Shown piece by piece: positions 34,587-47,093 of a stretch of 64,000 nt of DNA. This DNA comes from Sanguinoderma infundibulare. Taxonomy: Eukaryota > Basidiomycota > Agaricomycetes > Polyporales > Polyporaceae. How positions within the stretch are numbered: the stretch's first letter is position 1; every line of letters starts with the position of its first letter. The position numbers were made by a program, and so were the translations under genes. The notes under the pieces are model-generated. The model did not search any database and had not been told where the DNA came from. It saw only the letters and a list, made by a program, of their open reading frames with translations. The stretch is from positions 2,852,001-2,916,000 of the forward strand of contig JAVLRN010000002.1 of assembly GCA_032821775.1 (NCBI GenBank), given 5' to 3'.

Positions 34587-35440
34587 TAAGTGTTAGAGCA
34601 TAAGGATGAGTAGATGGTGCTGATGGGAGTTGGTAGCCCGGAACGCGCTCCGTTGGTCTTCAAGCGCAGATGAAGATGATCGCTGTGGGTGGGAGAAGGA
34701 CATCATGAAGACGGTCCCATAGAGGCTCTCGAGCGTGGTTGGTGCGTGGCGTGTTTGTTGCATCGTGTTGTAATTGCTGTATACATGCCACACGTATTGT
34801 CGGACGCAAAGTGGTATAATACATATGTCGCAATGACCACAGGATACAGGTGGCGTGTCACTGTTGAGCGATGGGATGATCTGTTCGACGTTTCCGAACT
34901 AAACCTTGGAACTGAACTGATGTACTCGGACTCGGACGGGCATGAATATTGGCTAACCTCATCTGAACATAGCATGCAGCGGTCCTTACCTTGCACATCG
35001 AGTTGAGGCGATCGCAGTCGTCAGCGGTCGGGACGTTGAAGTTGAAGAAGTGTCGAAGACCGCGGCGGGGAACGATGCGACCGGTGATGATGTCACCGCT
35101 CAGGGCTCGTTTCCCGTTCAATTCACGTCTTGTATTCGCGTGCGAGAAGGAACAGCTCGGATCAGAGAATTTGCTCCCTCCGGGTCGAGTCGCCCTAATA
35201 GTGAGGTCCGAGATGGCCGTCGTCGCCCCTTTGCAATGACGGCTGTCATGATTGAGCGCAGGCTAGTGCCAGAAGGACAGACACCGCGATGTCCCACAGC
35301 CTGGCGACTGGCAGACGCCCCATGCTGCCCATTGGCAACCTTCCCGCCACTCGTGGACTGGTACCACGACTTGTCCCTCCACCGACCCAGAGCTCCAACC
35401 GTGCAAAGATCTGTCGCCGGCTCCTTCTGCAATTTCCGCC
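34587..35440. other. Intergenic region between P450 C and D
   Basis: 3' flank of copy C and promoter of copy D. Frames at 35050-35622 overlap the start of copy D and are shadows. Confidence 0.4.
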
Positions 35441-37978
35441 ATGCTCGGTATCGACAACCGCCAAGCGCTCGTCCTCCTCGCAGTCTTCTCCGTCTTTTGG
35501 CTCGCGCAGAAGATCGTTGCCTTTCGGCGCGTCGCACGCTCTGTAAAGTACGTCCAGGTGTGCGCCCTGTGCAACGCACACCCTCCCCGTCGTCGCTTCC
35601 CAGAGGCCGGGTGCCGAACTGACCGTCGTCCACGCGCGCAGCAACTGGCCAGGATACCGCACCGTGTTCAACGACAAGAACGTCTTCTTCCCCTTCCGCA
35701 TCCGTGGGCTATGCCCTGGCATACAGTGGCACTTTTGGACCAAACACGACGAGTTTGCGCGGATGGGATGGGATGTGATCACTGGCGTACGTCGTCTTTC
35801 GCTCATCTTCAACCGTCCGTGCTCCCTTCGGCCTATCCATCCATCTTGTTCGTCGAGACCTGCTGGCGTCGCACAAAGGCATATGTGGCCCCTCAGCCAA
35901 TCTCTGCGATGGGCGGCGTGTTGCGTTGATGTCGCAGACATCGCCGACGCCTTTAAAATCCAGGTGCATGCGCGTGTTTCATGGCAACTAGGCTCGCGCG
36001 GATGTTGGCATGCTGAGGGGCTGACGTCAACGACTGGGCACATACAACCCTGGATCAATTGGGCAAAGTCCGCGATCGACTGCCTCGATCTAACCGAATA
36101 TGAATTCGTCTCGGAAGCCAGAAACGCTAATTTTGATCGCCCTTGACCCGCACTTCTCTACTGACCACCGCGATCGCATGCGCAGGTCAGCAAGTCTCCT
36201 CAGCCCGAAATATATATAGCGGACCCTGCCGTCACAAAGGTATGTGCCCCGTTCATTTCAGTGCGCCGAGATATCGAGCGACCGCCACGTGCGAACAGGA
36301 AGTCATAGGCGCGCGTTCGCGCTTCCCAAAACCAACTTCCGAATATGCACTCCTCGCCACTTTCGGCACCAACATCCTGGTCACCGAGGGTGACGAGTGG
36401 AAGAGACAGCGCAAGACGACCGCACCTGCATTCTCCGAGGTAAGTTTTCAATCGTTTGGATCATGCAAATCCCACCGTCGACCATGAACCGAGTAGAAGA
36501 ACAACAGGCTCGTCTGGGACGAGACCGCCAAGGTGCTAGAGGATGTGTTCGATAACGTGTGGGGCGACAAGGATGTCGTCGAGGTGGACAACATCCTTGA
36601 CCTAACCGTGCCGGTCAGTTGGCGTTTGCACCCGCCCCATGCTGTGTGGCTCACTCCACGTTGGCAGATCACCCTGCTAGTCATTGGCACCGCAGGCTTC
36701 GGGCGTCGCATGTCATGGCAAGAGGACAAGATCGTTCCGCCCGGACATACCATGACATTCAAGGTCGGTGTCTATCCATCCTCCTGGCTTCCGCTCCTCA
36801 CGTCGGCTTCGCAGGACGCCATGTACGAAGTCTCGCACCGTCTTTTCATGAAAGTCCTCCTCCCAGACTGGCTCCTCCGCTGGGGGACGACGCCAATGCG
36901 CAAATTCATGGTCGCCCACGACGAGCTCATGGTGACGGTCTGAGGTTCTTGTATGCGCACGATTCTCACGAGATGCTGCAAACGCAGGCTTATTTGAATG
37001 AGATGGTCGTGGCGCGGCGGACGGCCAAGGTCAAGGACGAGCGCTGGGACCTCTTCAGCAAGCTGTTGGATGCGAACGAGGACGAGGACGATAGTGAGGC
37101 CAAGCTGTCGGATAGCGCGCTGCTCGGTACGATCTTCATCCTCTGCTATGTTGCTTCGGATGAAGCGGTTGCTGATCATTGGGACAAACAGGAAACGTGT
37201 TCCTGTTCTTGGTTGCCGGATATGAGGCAAGTGCAAAATGTTGATGTCGGCGAGAACCAACGACGCTGACAGGAGCGTGGCCAGACCACAGCACACACGC
37301 TCGCATATGCGTTCGTCTTGCTAGCGCTGTACCAGGATGAGCAAGAGGCGTTCTACCAAAACATCAAATCTGTCTTTCCCTCTGACCGGGAGCCGGTATG
37401 TGCTCTCTGCGCCAGCCGGGGATACCGAACACTAACCGAATTCGCAGACATACGAAGACTTCAGCTCCCTATCCTACTCTCTCGCGTGAGTCCTTCGCAG
37501 CCTGCTTTCTCCCAAAACTCCCCTCATCGATCGCCGTAATTCGCTGCGCAGCGTGATGAACGAGGCCCTGCGCTGGTTCCCGCCCGTGGTCGGCATCCCC
37601 AAGGAGTCCGCCGAAGACACCTCCTTCATGCTCACCTCGGCCACCGGCGAGAAGCAGACGATCCCCGTCCCGCGCGGCGCGTACCTCACCATCTGCACCG
37701 CCTCGCTCCACCACAACCCGCGCTACTGGCCGGAGCCGCACGCGTTCCGGCCGGCGCGCTTCCTGGGCGAGTACAACCGGGACGCGTTCCTGCCGTTCAG
37801 CGGCGGGCCCCGGGGGTGCATCGGGCGCGGGTTCGCGGAGACGGAGGGCGTGGTGGTCCTGACGAAGATAGTGGCGCGGTACAGGGTGGAGGTGCGGGAG
37901 GAGGAGCGGTTCAAGGGGGAGACGTTCGAGGAGAGGAAGAGGAGGTTGTTGAAGACTGCGCAAAGTTTAACAATCTAG
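35441..37978 (+). CDS. Cytochrome P450 (copy D of second tandem pair)
   Basis: Twelve exons (35441-35547, 35642-35786, 36186-36239, 36299-36439, 36497-36613, 36668-36763, 36815-36931, 36988-37126, 37192-37226, 37285-37395, 37448-37485, 37552-37978); 508 aa, the same as copy C although exons 1 and 3 differ by +6 and -6 nt. Motifs: anchor LVLLAVFSVFWLA, NWPGYRTVFND, C-helix WKRQRK, I-helix VAGYETTAHT, NEALRW (ExxR) and FSGGPRGCIG with Cys456. Two introns absent from copy C are present: 36764-36814, and 37227-37284, which begins with GC (GAG|GCAAGT). Intron 2 is 399 nt against 148 nt in copy C. Both copies keep all catalytic residues, so both are probably functional. Confidence 0.88.
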
Positions 37979-39410
37979 TGAGTTCTTCGCTTTTCTGTTT
38001 TGGGGGGCGTGTGTTGTGAGGATGTGGGTGCTGATGGAGGCGGTGGCGTCGACAGCCCGGAGCGTGCGTCGTTGGTGTTTAGGCGGCGGTGAACGGTATG
38101 AGCTCGTGACCCTTTCGTGAGTTGGACGATGTGCTGCGTCTGTGAAGTGTTCTTGGGATCTTGGTTACAGTATTTTCGGACTATAGTATCTGCGTAGCGT
38201 ATGGTAGTAAGTTGGGAGTCGTGGCATACAGTAGTAAGTTAGGAGTCGTGGGAGCAAGCAACATGTATCGTGAATCCGTTGTCTGGACTCGGAGGCATAA
38301 AGCCACCTGGGATCTCCAACACCCAAGGTGCCGACTCGGTCATGATGATCGAATGTTAGGAAATGTGGCCGACGAAGGTAAGCATGAACGGACTATCACG
38401 CCGTTGGACGTGCTAATGACACATGGTGCATGCAGCGGCTGAGACAAGGCGCCGAGGGTGGCGCTGACCCTAGGCCTGAGTTCGAGTAGAACAGTTGTGA
38501 GGGACACAGTGTGAAAGAAAGGGCGGCTCGACGAGGCGGACGATGCGAGGGTCGCGTTTGGCCGGAGACGCGGACGAGAGAGAGCGACAAAGTGGGGGAG
38601 TCTCCTTGCAAACGCGTGAGGTGCAGAGATACAGCGGTACAGAATATAAGTAAATACGGAGACTACTGTAAACGTATATACGAGCGGAACCGAACGTAAA
38701 CGAAGCGGGTCCGAGCGGAAACGTTCACTGAAGCGCCCGAAAGTCAACACACAGTACACTGGGCTGCCTGCGTGCCAATCGAACACTAGCCTCACAAGGA
38801 TCAGGACTACCACTGCCAACAGTTCATTCAATGTTCACGTTCGAGGTCATGCTGCAAGCAACGGCAAGGGGGCACAATATAATATTTGCACTGTACTGTA
38901 GGTCTAGACATACATGGAGCCTGAGTTGATGCTGAGGCGCTGAGGGGACTATAGAATATTGTGATTACATCAGCGAGCTCGCTTTGTGCTCGCAGTTTTA
39001 GATGCCTTATAGATGCCTTGTATCTCGTCTTATTTCCCTACTCTGTCTCGTACATATTGTAGTCTTGTTTGTACATGTATTTAGTCCAGCTCGCAACGCG
39101 TCGTTCCTCACGCGTTTGCATCAGTGTTCAAACGCGACCGTCTTTTCCCCCGCTCACTCTCCTCTTGCGCGCACCGCTTTTTACCACAGGGACCCGCTTC
39201 TACACATCACATTTGGCAGCTACATGAATACATAGAGACCCTCAGACCATGCCGGAGCGTGACTGCACGCATGCCTGTGGCCCCTTGGGACTGCATGAAC
39301 TCTGCGTCTCGCGGCAAGGTCCGTCGACTAGTACGCTGCGCTTCGACATGTCGACGCGGTTTCTGTACATTGTACAAAGAACGAACAGAATGCTGATGAG
39401 GATTCACCCG
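37979..39410. other. Intergenic region
   Basis: 3' flanks of P450 D and the F-box gene (convergent). Contains a short direct repeat, AGTAAGTT(G/A)GGAGTCGTGG, at about 38208 and 38232. No gene could be built. Confidence 0.4.
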
Positions 39411-40792
39411 TCACTTCTCCGTGATTCGCAGAATACCTCGAGCATGGAGGTTTGCGAGTGCCTTCCTAGCCGTGTCCACCGTCTGCGTCCACGCATCACG
39501 ATCGGACCATGACCTGGCGTGCGTCAGGATTACTTCGACGCTCTCCAAGTTTTGAAATTTCACGATTGAGAGGGCGTCGTCGAGCAGCTGCAAGCGTGTG
39601 CGATCCCAGTCTTCTAGCTCAGCCGGACGTTTGATATACTCCACGAGGACAGTGAGCTGGCGCAGCGAGGGAGACGTCTGCGACAGAATGCTGGCGCTCG
39701 CACAAAACGCGGGGTGTACATGGACGTCCTCGTCGCAGAGCGCCACGAACAGAGAAAGGGATGTGAGCTGAGTGCAGGAGGCCACACGAAGCAAAGGCCA
39801 GTGGCCTGTACCATATGCATCGCGTTCAAATCAGTGCGGTGGTTTGGGAAACCAGGTACGAAACGCCTACCGCTGAGCGGGCACTCCCAGGTCGAAGTCT
39901 CTCCCATCGAAGCCTGGCTTCGGATGTTGAGATGGGCGATGTTGCGGCCGCACCGATCCAACAGTTTTCCCACCTCAAGAACCGTTTCCGGGGTATCGAC
40001 GACGACCTTCAACGTCCGAAGGACATCGGGAGCCATGTTCTCGGCGAGCATGTTCAACGTCATGCGGGTGCATTGAGCGTCCTCGGCAGAGATCCCAGAC
40101 TCGAGATCCCGAATGGAGAGAGGGCGATGGAGGTGCCGCGCGTCGAACTCCTCCGTGTGGTCGAACGCCCACGCCCATGCCACGTTGAGCCTCTCGAGAT
40201 CGAAGAGCGACAGGGTGCGGAAGATGGCTGAAAGCGACGAGAAGTTACGCTGTCCGCAGAGAATGGTGAGAAGCGAGAGCCGGAACGGGCCCGTGTTGTA
40301 GCTTGGCGGTAGTAGGGCGCCGTCCACCGTTGCTCCACGCGCTGTGATGACGTATTTGAAACCGGGATTCAGACACAGGGCGGACAGATTGGGGAGCAGA
40401 GAGACGATGCCGGAGACGATAGCATCATCGATGGGAGTGGGGCAGGACCAGTCAACCACGCCGCAGAGCGAGAGTTGGGTTACCGACCGTGCGACGCGAG
40501 GGTACCTCCGGAAGAACTGAACTAGACGCTCTAGACAGCGGGATCCGAGGTTCCAGAATGTTATCCCTCCCCATCTCGGGCGGAAGATGACTTCGAATGC
40601 GATGGTCCGCAGACGATGGCATACTTTGGAACACTTGACGAGCCACTTGTTGTGAGGCGGTAGCTCTGCGACAACGATGTGCAGGAGCTCCGGGGGAAGG
40701 TCGAATAGCGTGCGATGTTTGGAAATGCCTCCGAGGATGCGTGACCCATGGGTTTCGTGCCGTAGTAGGTGGTAGTCGTGAGAGGAAGACAT
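39411..40792 (-). CDS. F-box-like protein (Agaricomycete type)
   Basis: Two exons (40792-39871, 39805-39411), 438 aa. The F-box is near residues 28-60: TLFDLPPELLHIVVAELPPH, then LVKCSKVCHRLRTIAFEVIF, with the L-P-x-E-L-L and L...VC+...A...F spacing. The remainder is leucine-rich with irregular repeats (LSALCLNPGF, LERLNVAWAW, LRTLKVVVDTP, IAHLNIRSQ, LTSLSLFVAL, LRQLTVLVEY), consistent with an LRR-like substrate-binding solenoid. Such proteins link substrates to SCF ubiquitin ligases through Skp1; the family is large in mushrooms. The TATATA on the reverse strand about 30 nt upstream fits a core promoter. The intron was placed by phase; it restores the HWPLLRVASC reading. Confidence 0.82.
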
Positions 40793-41086
40793 GATGTCAG
40801 CGTCTAAGAAAGTCAGACCTTTGTATATAAGTTATTATTATAAGTAAGCTCAGGCTGTGCAAGTGGCGTGTACGCACTTTAATCAAAGCATAGCCAGGCA
40901 CTGTGTTTCACATTAGACGATGGTAGAATCAGCATGCGAGGAGGAGGAAGACTCCGAAGAGAGTCCGACGACGACGTGGCCGCAAAGGCGTGGCGCTGAC
41001 GTAATCGAGCATGGCTCGCGGTTCGAATCCCAGTGGCCGTAAAAATGTCCATCCATCGACGACGTACAAAGGGCCGACCTCGGAGT

Positions 41087-43582
41087 TCATCCAAAGTACG
41101 TCAACGGGAATCCCAAGAACTCGCACTGCGCCTGCTTCCCCCACGGAACCATCTCGCTCTCCCACTGCAATTGCTGCACCGGCTTCCCGCCGTCCAAGTT
41201 CGCCTTCGTCACCGGCTCCCACCTCGGGAGCGCCGCGAGTTGCTTCGCCGTGCCCGTGAAGCCGCGCGCGGCGAGGAAGCGCGGGTCCGGGTTCGGGTCG
41301 AACGTGCGCGCGAACGAGGCCCACACGTCGACCATGCGCTGCATGAACGGCAGGTCCTGCGCGTCGCGATAGGGCCTATCGGCGGGCATCGACCCGAAGA
41401 CGTAGTAGAGTTCGCCCGAGTGGCACCTGAGCGCGGCGCATGGCGTGCGTAGTGTGAGAGCGGGCGGGGCAAGTGAATGGGAGAACGCGAGTTGAATGGC
41501 GGGCAATCCGGGGGGAGAACAGACGGAACGAGAGCGCATGGAACATCAGTCCTTCAGGGATCAAGGGACAGAATGGAAGGATGGAAGGACGCACTTGAAG
41601 TACTCCGCGGATGTGTCCCCCAGCGGGTGCTCTGCTGTGATAGGTGCCTCGCACGTCGGGAACTAGGCCATGTCATACCCGTGTGAGCTCTGCAAGCAGG
41701 AGCCGGAGGTCAGCTGATGGCACTCACGTTGGGGCTGAAGCCGGTAGTTTGATAGCTCCTGTTGAACTCGTAGAACCATACGCTCTTGAATAGCTTGTGT
41801 GTAACTCCGGAGAACGCGGTCGCTTGGTCCAGGCAACGGAACTCAACATCCGTCGTAGCACCCGAGGTCACGTTGAAGACGTCCGTCGTCACGTTCGGGC
41901 CAGAAGGCTCTGGGAACAGCGGATTGTTGACGATAGTGGTGTTTAGGGACGCGTTGATCAGGCCCTCAGTCAGGTTTCCACTCGTCTGGCCGGATATGTC
42001 AGGATCATTGGTTCATCTCCCGTGCAGTGAGAAAGAAAAGCTCTCACAGGGTAGCCAATGAATGCGGCGCCGTCGTCACGCATGAAGCCCATCATAGTGT
42101 GGACATTTGCAACTTCACCGGAGCCGTCCACCGGAAGCTGAGTGTGAACAATGTACGTACCATCGACGACCACGAATCTGAAATGAGGTCAGCGCAGCTC
42201 GTAAGCGGAACATTAGGGCGTACGCACCGAGCGACAGTGGGGAGGTTGACAAGTGTCTGCGGGTCGACGGCCCTAAGGCACGCCAAGACGTCGGTTGCGC
42301 CATTGCACCCCACTGCAGACAGGATCGGGTTCGCCACGAGGGACACTTCCTGTGGGATGGTGTAGTACAGGGAATATGTCGTCGCGTAGTTCGCGCCCGC
42401 AAGGTTGCTCATGGGAACCGCTGCAGCGTACTTGCCAATCGCCTTCGGGGAGCCCATGAGCGCGCGAACGGACGCCGCACCGGCAGACTGGCCAAAGATG
42501 GTGATACGATCCTTGTCACCTCCGAACGCACTGATGTGTTCGGTGACCCAGTCGAGTGCTGCGATCTGGTCGGCGAGACCGAAGTTGCCATTCGTCGTTC
42601 CGTCGTCGAGCGCAAGGAACCCGAGGGTAGAGAGGCGGTAGTTGATCGTGACCAGGACAACGTCACCACGAGAAGCGAATGCGCTCCCATCAAACGTCGG
42701 ATCACTGCCTGTCCCACCCGTGAACGCACCGCCATGAATCCAAAACAAGACGGCCTTTAGCGGGGTCTGCGTATTCGAGGCAGGGATGAAAGGAGTCCAA
42801 ACGTTGAGGAACAAGCAGTCTTCGCTGCTGGAGAGAACTCCAGTCTGCACGCATTCGGAGCGGAAGCTGCGTGCGTCGATGGTTTTGTTGCCAGTGTATG
42901 CTGTGGGGTATTCGAACCTCACGGGAGGATCAGCGTACGGGATGCCAAAGAACTTGAATGATGTTTGGTCGCGGAAGCTGGAAGCGCATGAGCAGGTGTG
43001 TCGATGAGATATATAAATGTTAATCTTACCCTGTGATGGTCAGATCTTGAGATTCGACAGTAAGCGACGTTGCAGGCTGGGCGGGAGCTTGGAATGCCGC
43101 GCTCTGGGAACAGAGCACGGGGAGGGCCCGAAGACAGGTCAGCGAAGAGCTAACGATGCCCCTAGCATTGACAGTCTGGCAGATTTGTCCAGACTTTGCG
43201 ATCCAGAATTGCTGGGTTGAAGCGAAGTTGTCCTGAAACACCTGGTATTGGAGCAGAGGAGACAAGTCGTTCGCGAAGAACGTTTTGTTGTCGGGCAGCA
43301 AGCTCTCGCCCAGAGCTGCGCAGTCGCTCGATGCATCGGCCTGAGAGCGAGGGGCAGAGAGCAGGAGCGCGCTGCGGTGGGTAGGCTGCTGGCTGACTGC
43401 ACACAAGTCCGATCAATATCTGAGAGAGAGTTGTGGGAAGAAGGCTCACGGTTGAGGTCGTTGTTGTACAATAGAGTGATGTCACTCTTCAAAGACGATG
43501 ACAGCGGAACAGCAAGGCCACCGACCAGAAGAGGCGCGAACAAGCCGACAGCGAGTCCTGCAAGCGAAGTACCGAACTGCAT
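41087..43582 (-). CDS. Secreted type-B carboxylesterase/lipase with N-terminal extension
   Basis: Seven exons (43582-43450, 43396-43030, 42977-42228, 42177-42048, 41985-41728, 41662-41595, 41426-41087) encode 681 aa. A signal peptide is likely (MQFGTSLAGLAVGLFAPLL). The alpha/beta-hydrolase core begins near residue 175 (FFGIPYADPPVRFEYP), with the oxyanion loop WIHGGAFTGG, the nucleophile Ser331 in FGQSAGAAS, an acid in MRDDGA and a His in CHSGELYYVFG. It hydrolyses carboxylic esters outside the cell. Before the core is a ~130-residue Cys-containing extension (FWIAKSGQICQTVNARG ... LRALPVLCSQSAA) found in some basidiomycete esterases, which accounts for the length above the usual ~540 aa. Several N-x-S/T sites suggest glycosylation. 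Confidence 0.88.
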
Positions 43583-44358
43583 GGCGTCGATGCTGGTAGT
43601 ATTCGATCGATTTGCGAGCTCCGTAGGACAATGTCGTATATAATTCCCCGACGACTTCTTCCATCAGGAGAGGCACAACGAGGGCGAACAGCCATCGTGA
43701 GCACAAGAAGGCGACGAAGTCATGGAACAAGGAACGGCGCGGACAGAGTACGGCAGCAGGTGCAACCTCGGAAATTTTTCAGCGGCCACATGACGAGACG
43801 GTCCTCCGTCGTCGAGCGTATGGTGTATTCTTGCTGCTGGCAAAATAGGAGTGGGAGGACATAGCTGTGCATCCGAGAGTCATAAAATTCCTAGCTGGTT
43901 CCGAGAGACTCGCAGGGAATGTGGTCGTTACGGTCGTCGTGGCCAGGAAAAACCTCAGGCTGCCGCCGTCGTCCCCAAACTCTATCCGCCGACCGGCGAT
44001 TGCCGAGTGGATATACTCAACGCCGGGCGCTAAGCCAGGGTTGCCGACATCCTCCCCAAAACAAACAGCTTTGAACAAGAGGGTTTTTGCTCTTCGTTTG
44101 AAACAATCTCCTTACATGCTTCAGGCCAATTACTTGAGCTCATCATGCGAACATTACTACAACCACGTGGACCATTCAAGGGACAAATGTCCTGCCAGTG
44201 TATTCAAATAATTACATGGTTATAACATTGTCTTCAGTGCACACACAACATCTAAACGACATAGTAAGGTACACAGCCCGAAGTATACAACACGGTACCG
44301 ATACCAGTACAATGTCCAGTGACAGACAACATAACCAAACGTAGCCGAACTATCTAAC
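43583..44358. other. Intergenic region
   Basis: Esterase promoter (a TATATA-like stretch at about 43636-43642) and the 3' flank of P450 E. Nothing else recognised. Confidence 0.4.
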
Positions 44359-47093
44359 CTAGTACAGGGACGAGTCCCGCTCTACTGTCCGCTCAAAGCG
44401 CACATAACACGACCCTGCCGGCGGTCTGCACGTCAGAACGTCGTTCCAGTTCGGCCGCGGTAACTCCACGAGTGGCGCACCCTGCGCGTCCACCGCCCGC
44501 AGCTCCTTCAGGCCCAGCGCGATCTGGGCCGTGATCAGCTTGAGCTCGAGCACCGCGAGGCGCTTCCCCTGACACACGCTGTTCCCTGCGATGGACAACG
44601 GCGCACGTCAGCATCGATAGATGGAGTGAGAGCGCGAGACGTCGGCACGCGACCACGAGGCGGGCCTGCGAAAGAGAACATCGCCACGTACCTGCGCCCA
44701 TCCCGACGTATGAATACGGCGCGTTCTTGGCCATCTCCGCGCGGCCGGGGTCCCATCTCCACGGGTCTTCGTAGAGCTCCGAGCTCAGATGCACGTCGCT
44801 GAACGGGTACATGACGTACGCGCCGGGGGGTATCGCCCTGCCTCCAAGGTAGAGCGTCCGATTTGACGACGGTGAAGACGCCAGCGGAAGGTACTGACGC
44901 ATCGCAACGTGGGGCTCTGCGACTCGCAAGGTTTCGCGAATGAGCGCGTCAAGAACGGGGGTGTCGTTCTCCCATGCCGACAGTGGTATGCTGGACAGGG
45001 TCCCCGTCAAGGAGGACAGAGGAGGGGTATTATGAGACGACCCTACGGGTGCACATGAAGGAGGCTGTTGGCGTCCGAGTTCCCCTGTAGGACACGGCAC
45101 GCCCTCGGAACCTGTTGCAGGTTCCGCGCGCGCATCGGAAGAACAGCGCGAGGGAGCGGCATGGTTCGTGATGAGACGTCGCACCTCCTCGGCAGCTTTC
45201 TCTCGCCATTCCGGGTGCCCGCTGAGGAACGTAAACAGCCAAGAAGCTGCATGGTGCCAATCGTAAGCCGAGAAGTGCTATGCGATACGAGCCACTTGAC
45301 AAGAGGTGAAACACACCGGTAGTCCCAGTCGACCGCGCGCCAGCAATGAGCAGACCCATCACGAACTAAGCGTGCCGCGGCAAACAAGCTTCTGTCAGCA
45401 AGCACACCGCCAAACTGGAGCCCAAATGTCCTCGCGTCCGCCGTCGGCACTGGCAGGCGGTGCCATTCCGAGCGCGCAGAGCGAAGAAGCGAAAGAAGCG
45501 GGCAGAGAAGGAAAAGGTACTGACCCCAATAATCACCACCCTCTCGTCGCCCGCATCGATGAGCATCTGCGGCGCATCGTCGCGCGCGATGCCGTTCTTC
45601 AAGCGTTCATCCAAGGCCTTGCTGATGATGTCATAGATTCGCTTTGTCGCGAGTAATCTGCGCACAGCACTTGGACCGGGGAACCATGGGAGGAGGACAG
45701 TTGCGGGAGTAGTGGCTGTATCCAATGTATCGTACAGCTCCCTGAGGCGCTTCGCGATCGCGGGGTCATCCGCGAGCTCCGTGAAAGCTATTGCGCGCAG
45801 GCTGGTTTGGAAGATAAGCTGCGAGGATAAGCGAACCAGTCAATTCAAACGGGGCGTGGGGCCTATATTTACGACGGCGTACGTACTTCGGAGACGCATT
45901 CGAACGGATCGAGAAGACCGGAGTAACCCCATGCGCTAATAGTGCGCCGGGAATCTTCCAGAATTTGAGGGATGACTAACGGGCCGTGAAGTTAGTAGCT
46001 GCGCCCGTAACTCAAACCACGGCCATTCCGGATCACTGAACATACGACTGCAACGCACGCGCCACATAACGCAACCGATACGGGTGAAGGACGTTATGAG
46101 CACACCCGAAGACGTCCTAAATGTGCAATATTACCTCTGACGAGTTTGACACATCAGGAGTCCGAGATCCCTTGCCGCATTCGACGTCGGGATCGTCGTA
46201 CGCTCGCCACTCCTCGCGTCCCCCGTCCTGCACGAATAATTGCTTACGCTTGTTCGTGAAGAGAGTAACCCGAGTGTAGGGTCTCTCGGCCGCCGGATAG
46301 GCTCGGATTCTATCGCAATCATCCGCATGTGACTGGGTGGGAGCCAAAAGCCTCCGAACAGTCGCAAGCAGTGTGCGAGCCCGACCGACCAACAGCACAC
46401 CACGACAGACAATACTCACGTCGCGAGAGGTTGTCGCTCGTCTGCGCGGCTGCGAGGCGCTTGTAGATGTGCGCGATGCGACGTGGGCCTATATCGGTCG
46501 TAACACCCGGTAGCATCGGGATCTAGACGTCGAGAAGCCTGGGCGTCAGTTTCGGTCGCGAGGGCGAAAACGTGTTGCGGCAACGTACCGCGCCGGAAAG
46601 GAAGTTAAAGCCGGCACCGAGATCGAGGTCCTTGGCCTGAAAGAAGTCCCGGCGCGCGGCCTCGCCTGACAGCACGATGACGGGGTTCTGCCAGCAGATG
46701 CAAAATCAGCCGAGCTTATTCAGAGACGGCACCGAACCGCACCGGGGAGGACTGGGCGGGACAGATGAGGAGATGTGTGGTACATACGCGAAGGAGGGAG
46801 AACTGGTAGATGGCTTGGCCGGCGAGCTCGAATCCTTGGTTTATGAAATCGAAGCGGCGGTGGAAAAATGGAAGGATATGAAAGAGCGAGGATCCTGGCA
46901 GGTGCGCAGGCTGAACGTCCTCTGCATCCTTTGTTGATGGCGATGGGCGGAGGGCGAGGAATGGGAAGGACCAAAGAGCGAGGGCTACAATGGGCACAAG
47001 TAGGACGGCAGGGACGGCGACATCACGTGGTACAAGGCTGCAGAGGAAGGGGAGAAAACCAAGAGAATACATAGTCATGAAAAGGTTCGTCAT
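44359..47093 (-). CDS. Cytochrome P450 E (CYP7/CYP8-like haem signature)
   Basis: Eight exons (47093-46788, 46687-46589, 46522-46420, 45975-45887, 45818-45525, 45365-45317, 45246-44692, 44585-44359) encode 573 aa. N-terminal anchor VLLVPIVALALW; I-helix LLIAGARSTGTTAS; K-helix IRETLR (ExxR); haem loop YVGMGAGNSVCQGKRLA with Cys503. The YxGxGxxxxCxGxR spacing and the preceding PPGAYVMYP are typical of fungal P450s that resemble CYP51/CYP7-type enzymes. The stretch between residues about 370 and 420 (poly-Pro/Ser/Thr, APVGSSHNTPPLSSLTG) is an unusual long loop after the I-helix. Intron 3 is 444 nt. The first exon's start is uncertain: two further ATGs (MTMYSLG) lie downstream in frame. Confidence 0.82.

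Noticed and set aside
40977..41040. tRNA-like segment with a perfect B-box (GGTTCGAATCC) and an A-box-like TGGCCGCAAAGG
   Set aside because: No acceptor stem pairs, the T-stem has two mismatches and no clean anticodon loop forms. At most a tRNA relic.
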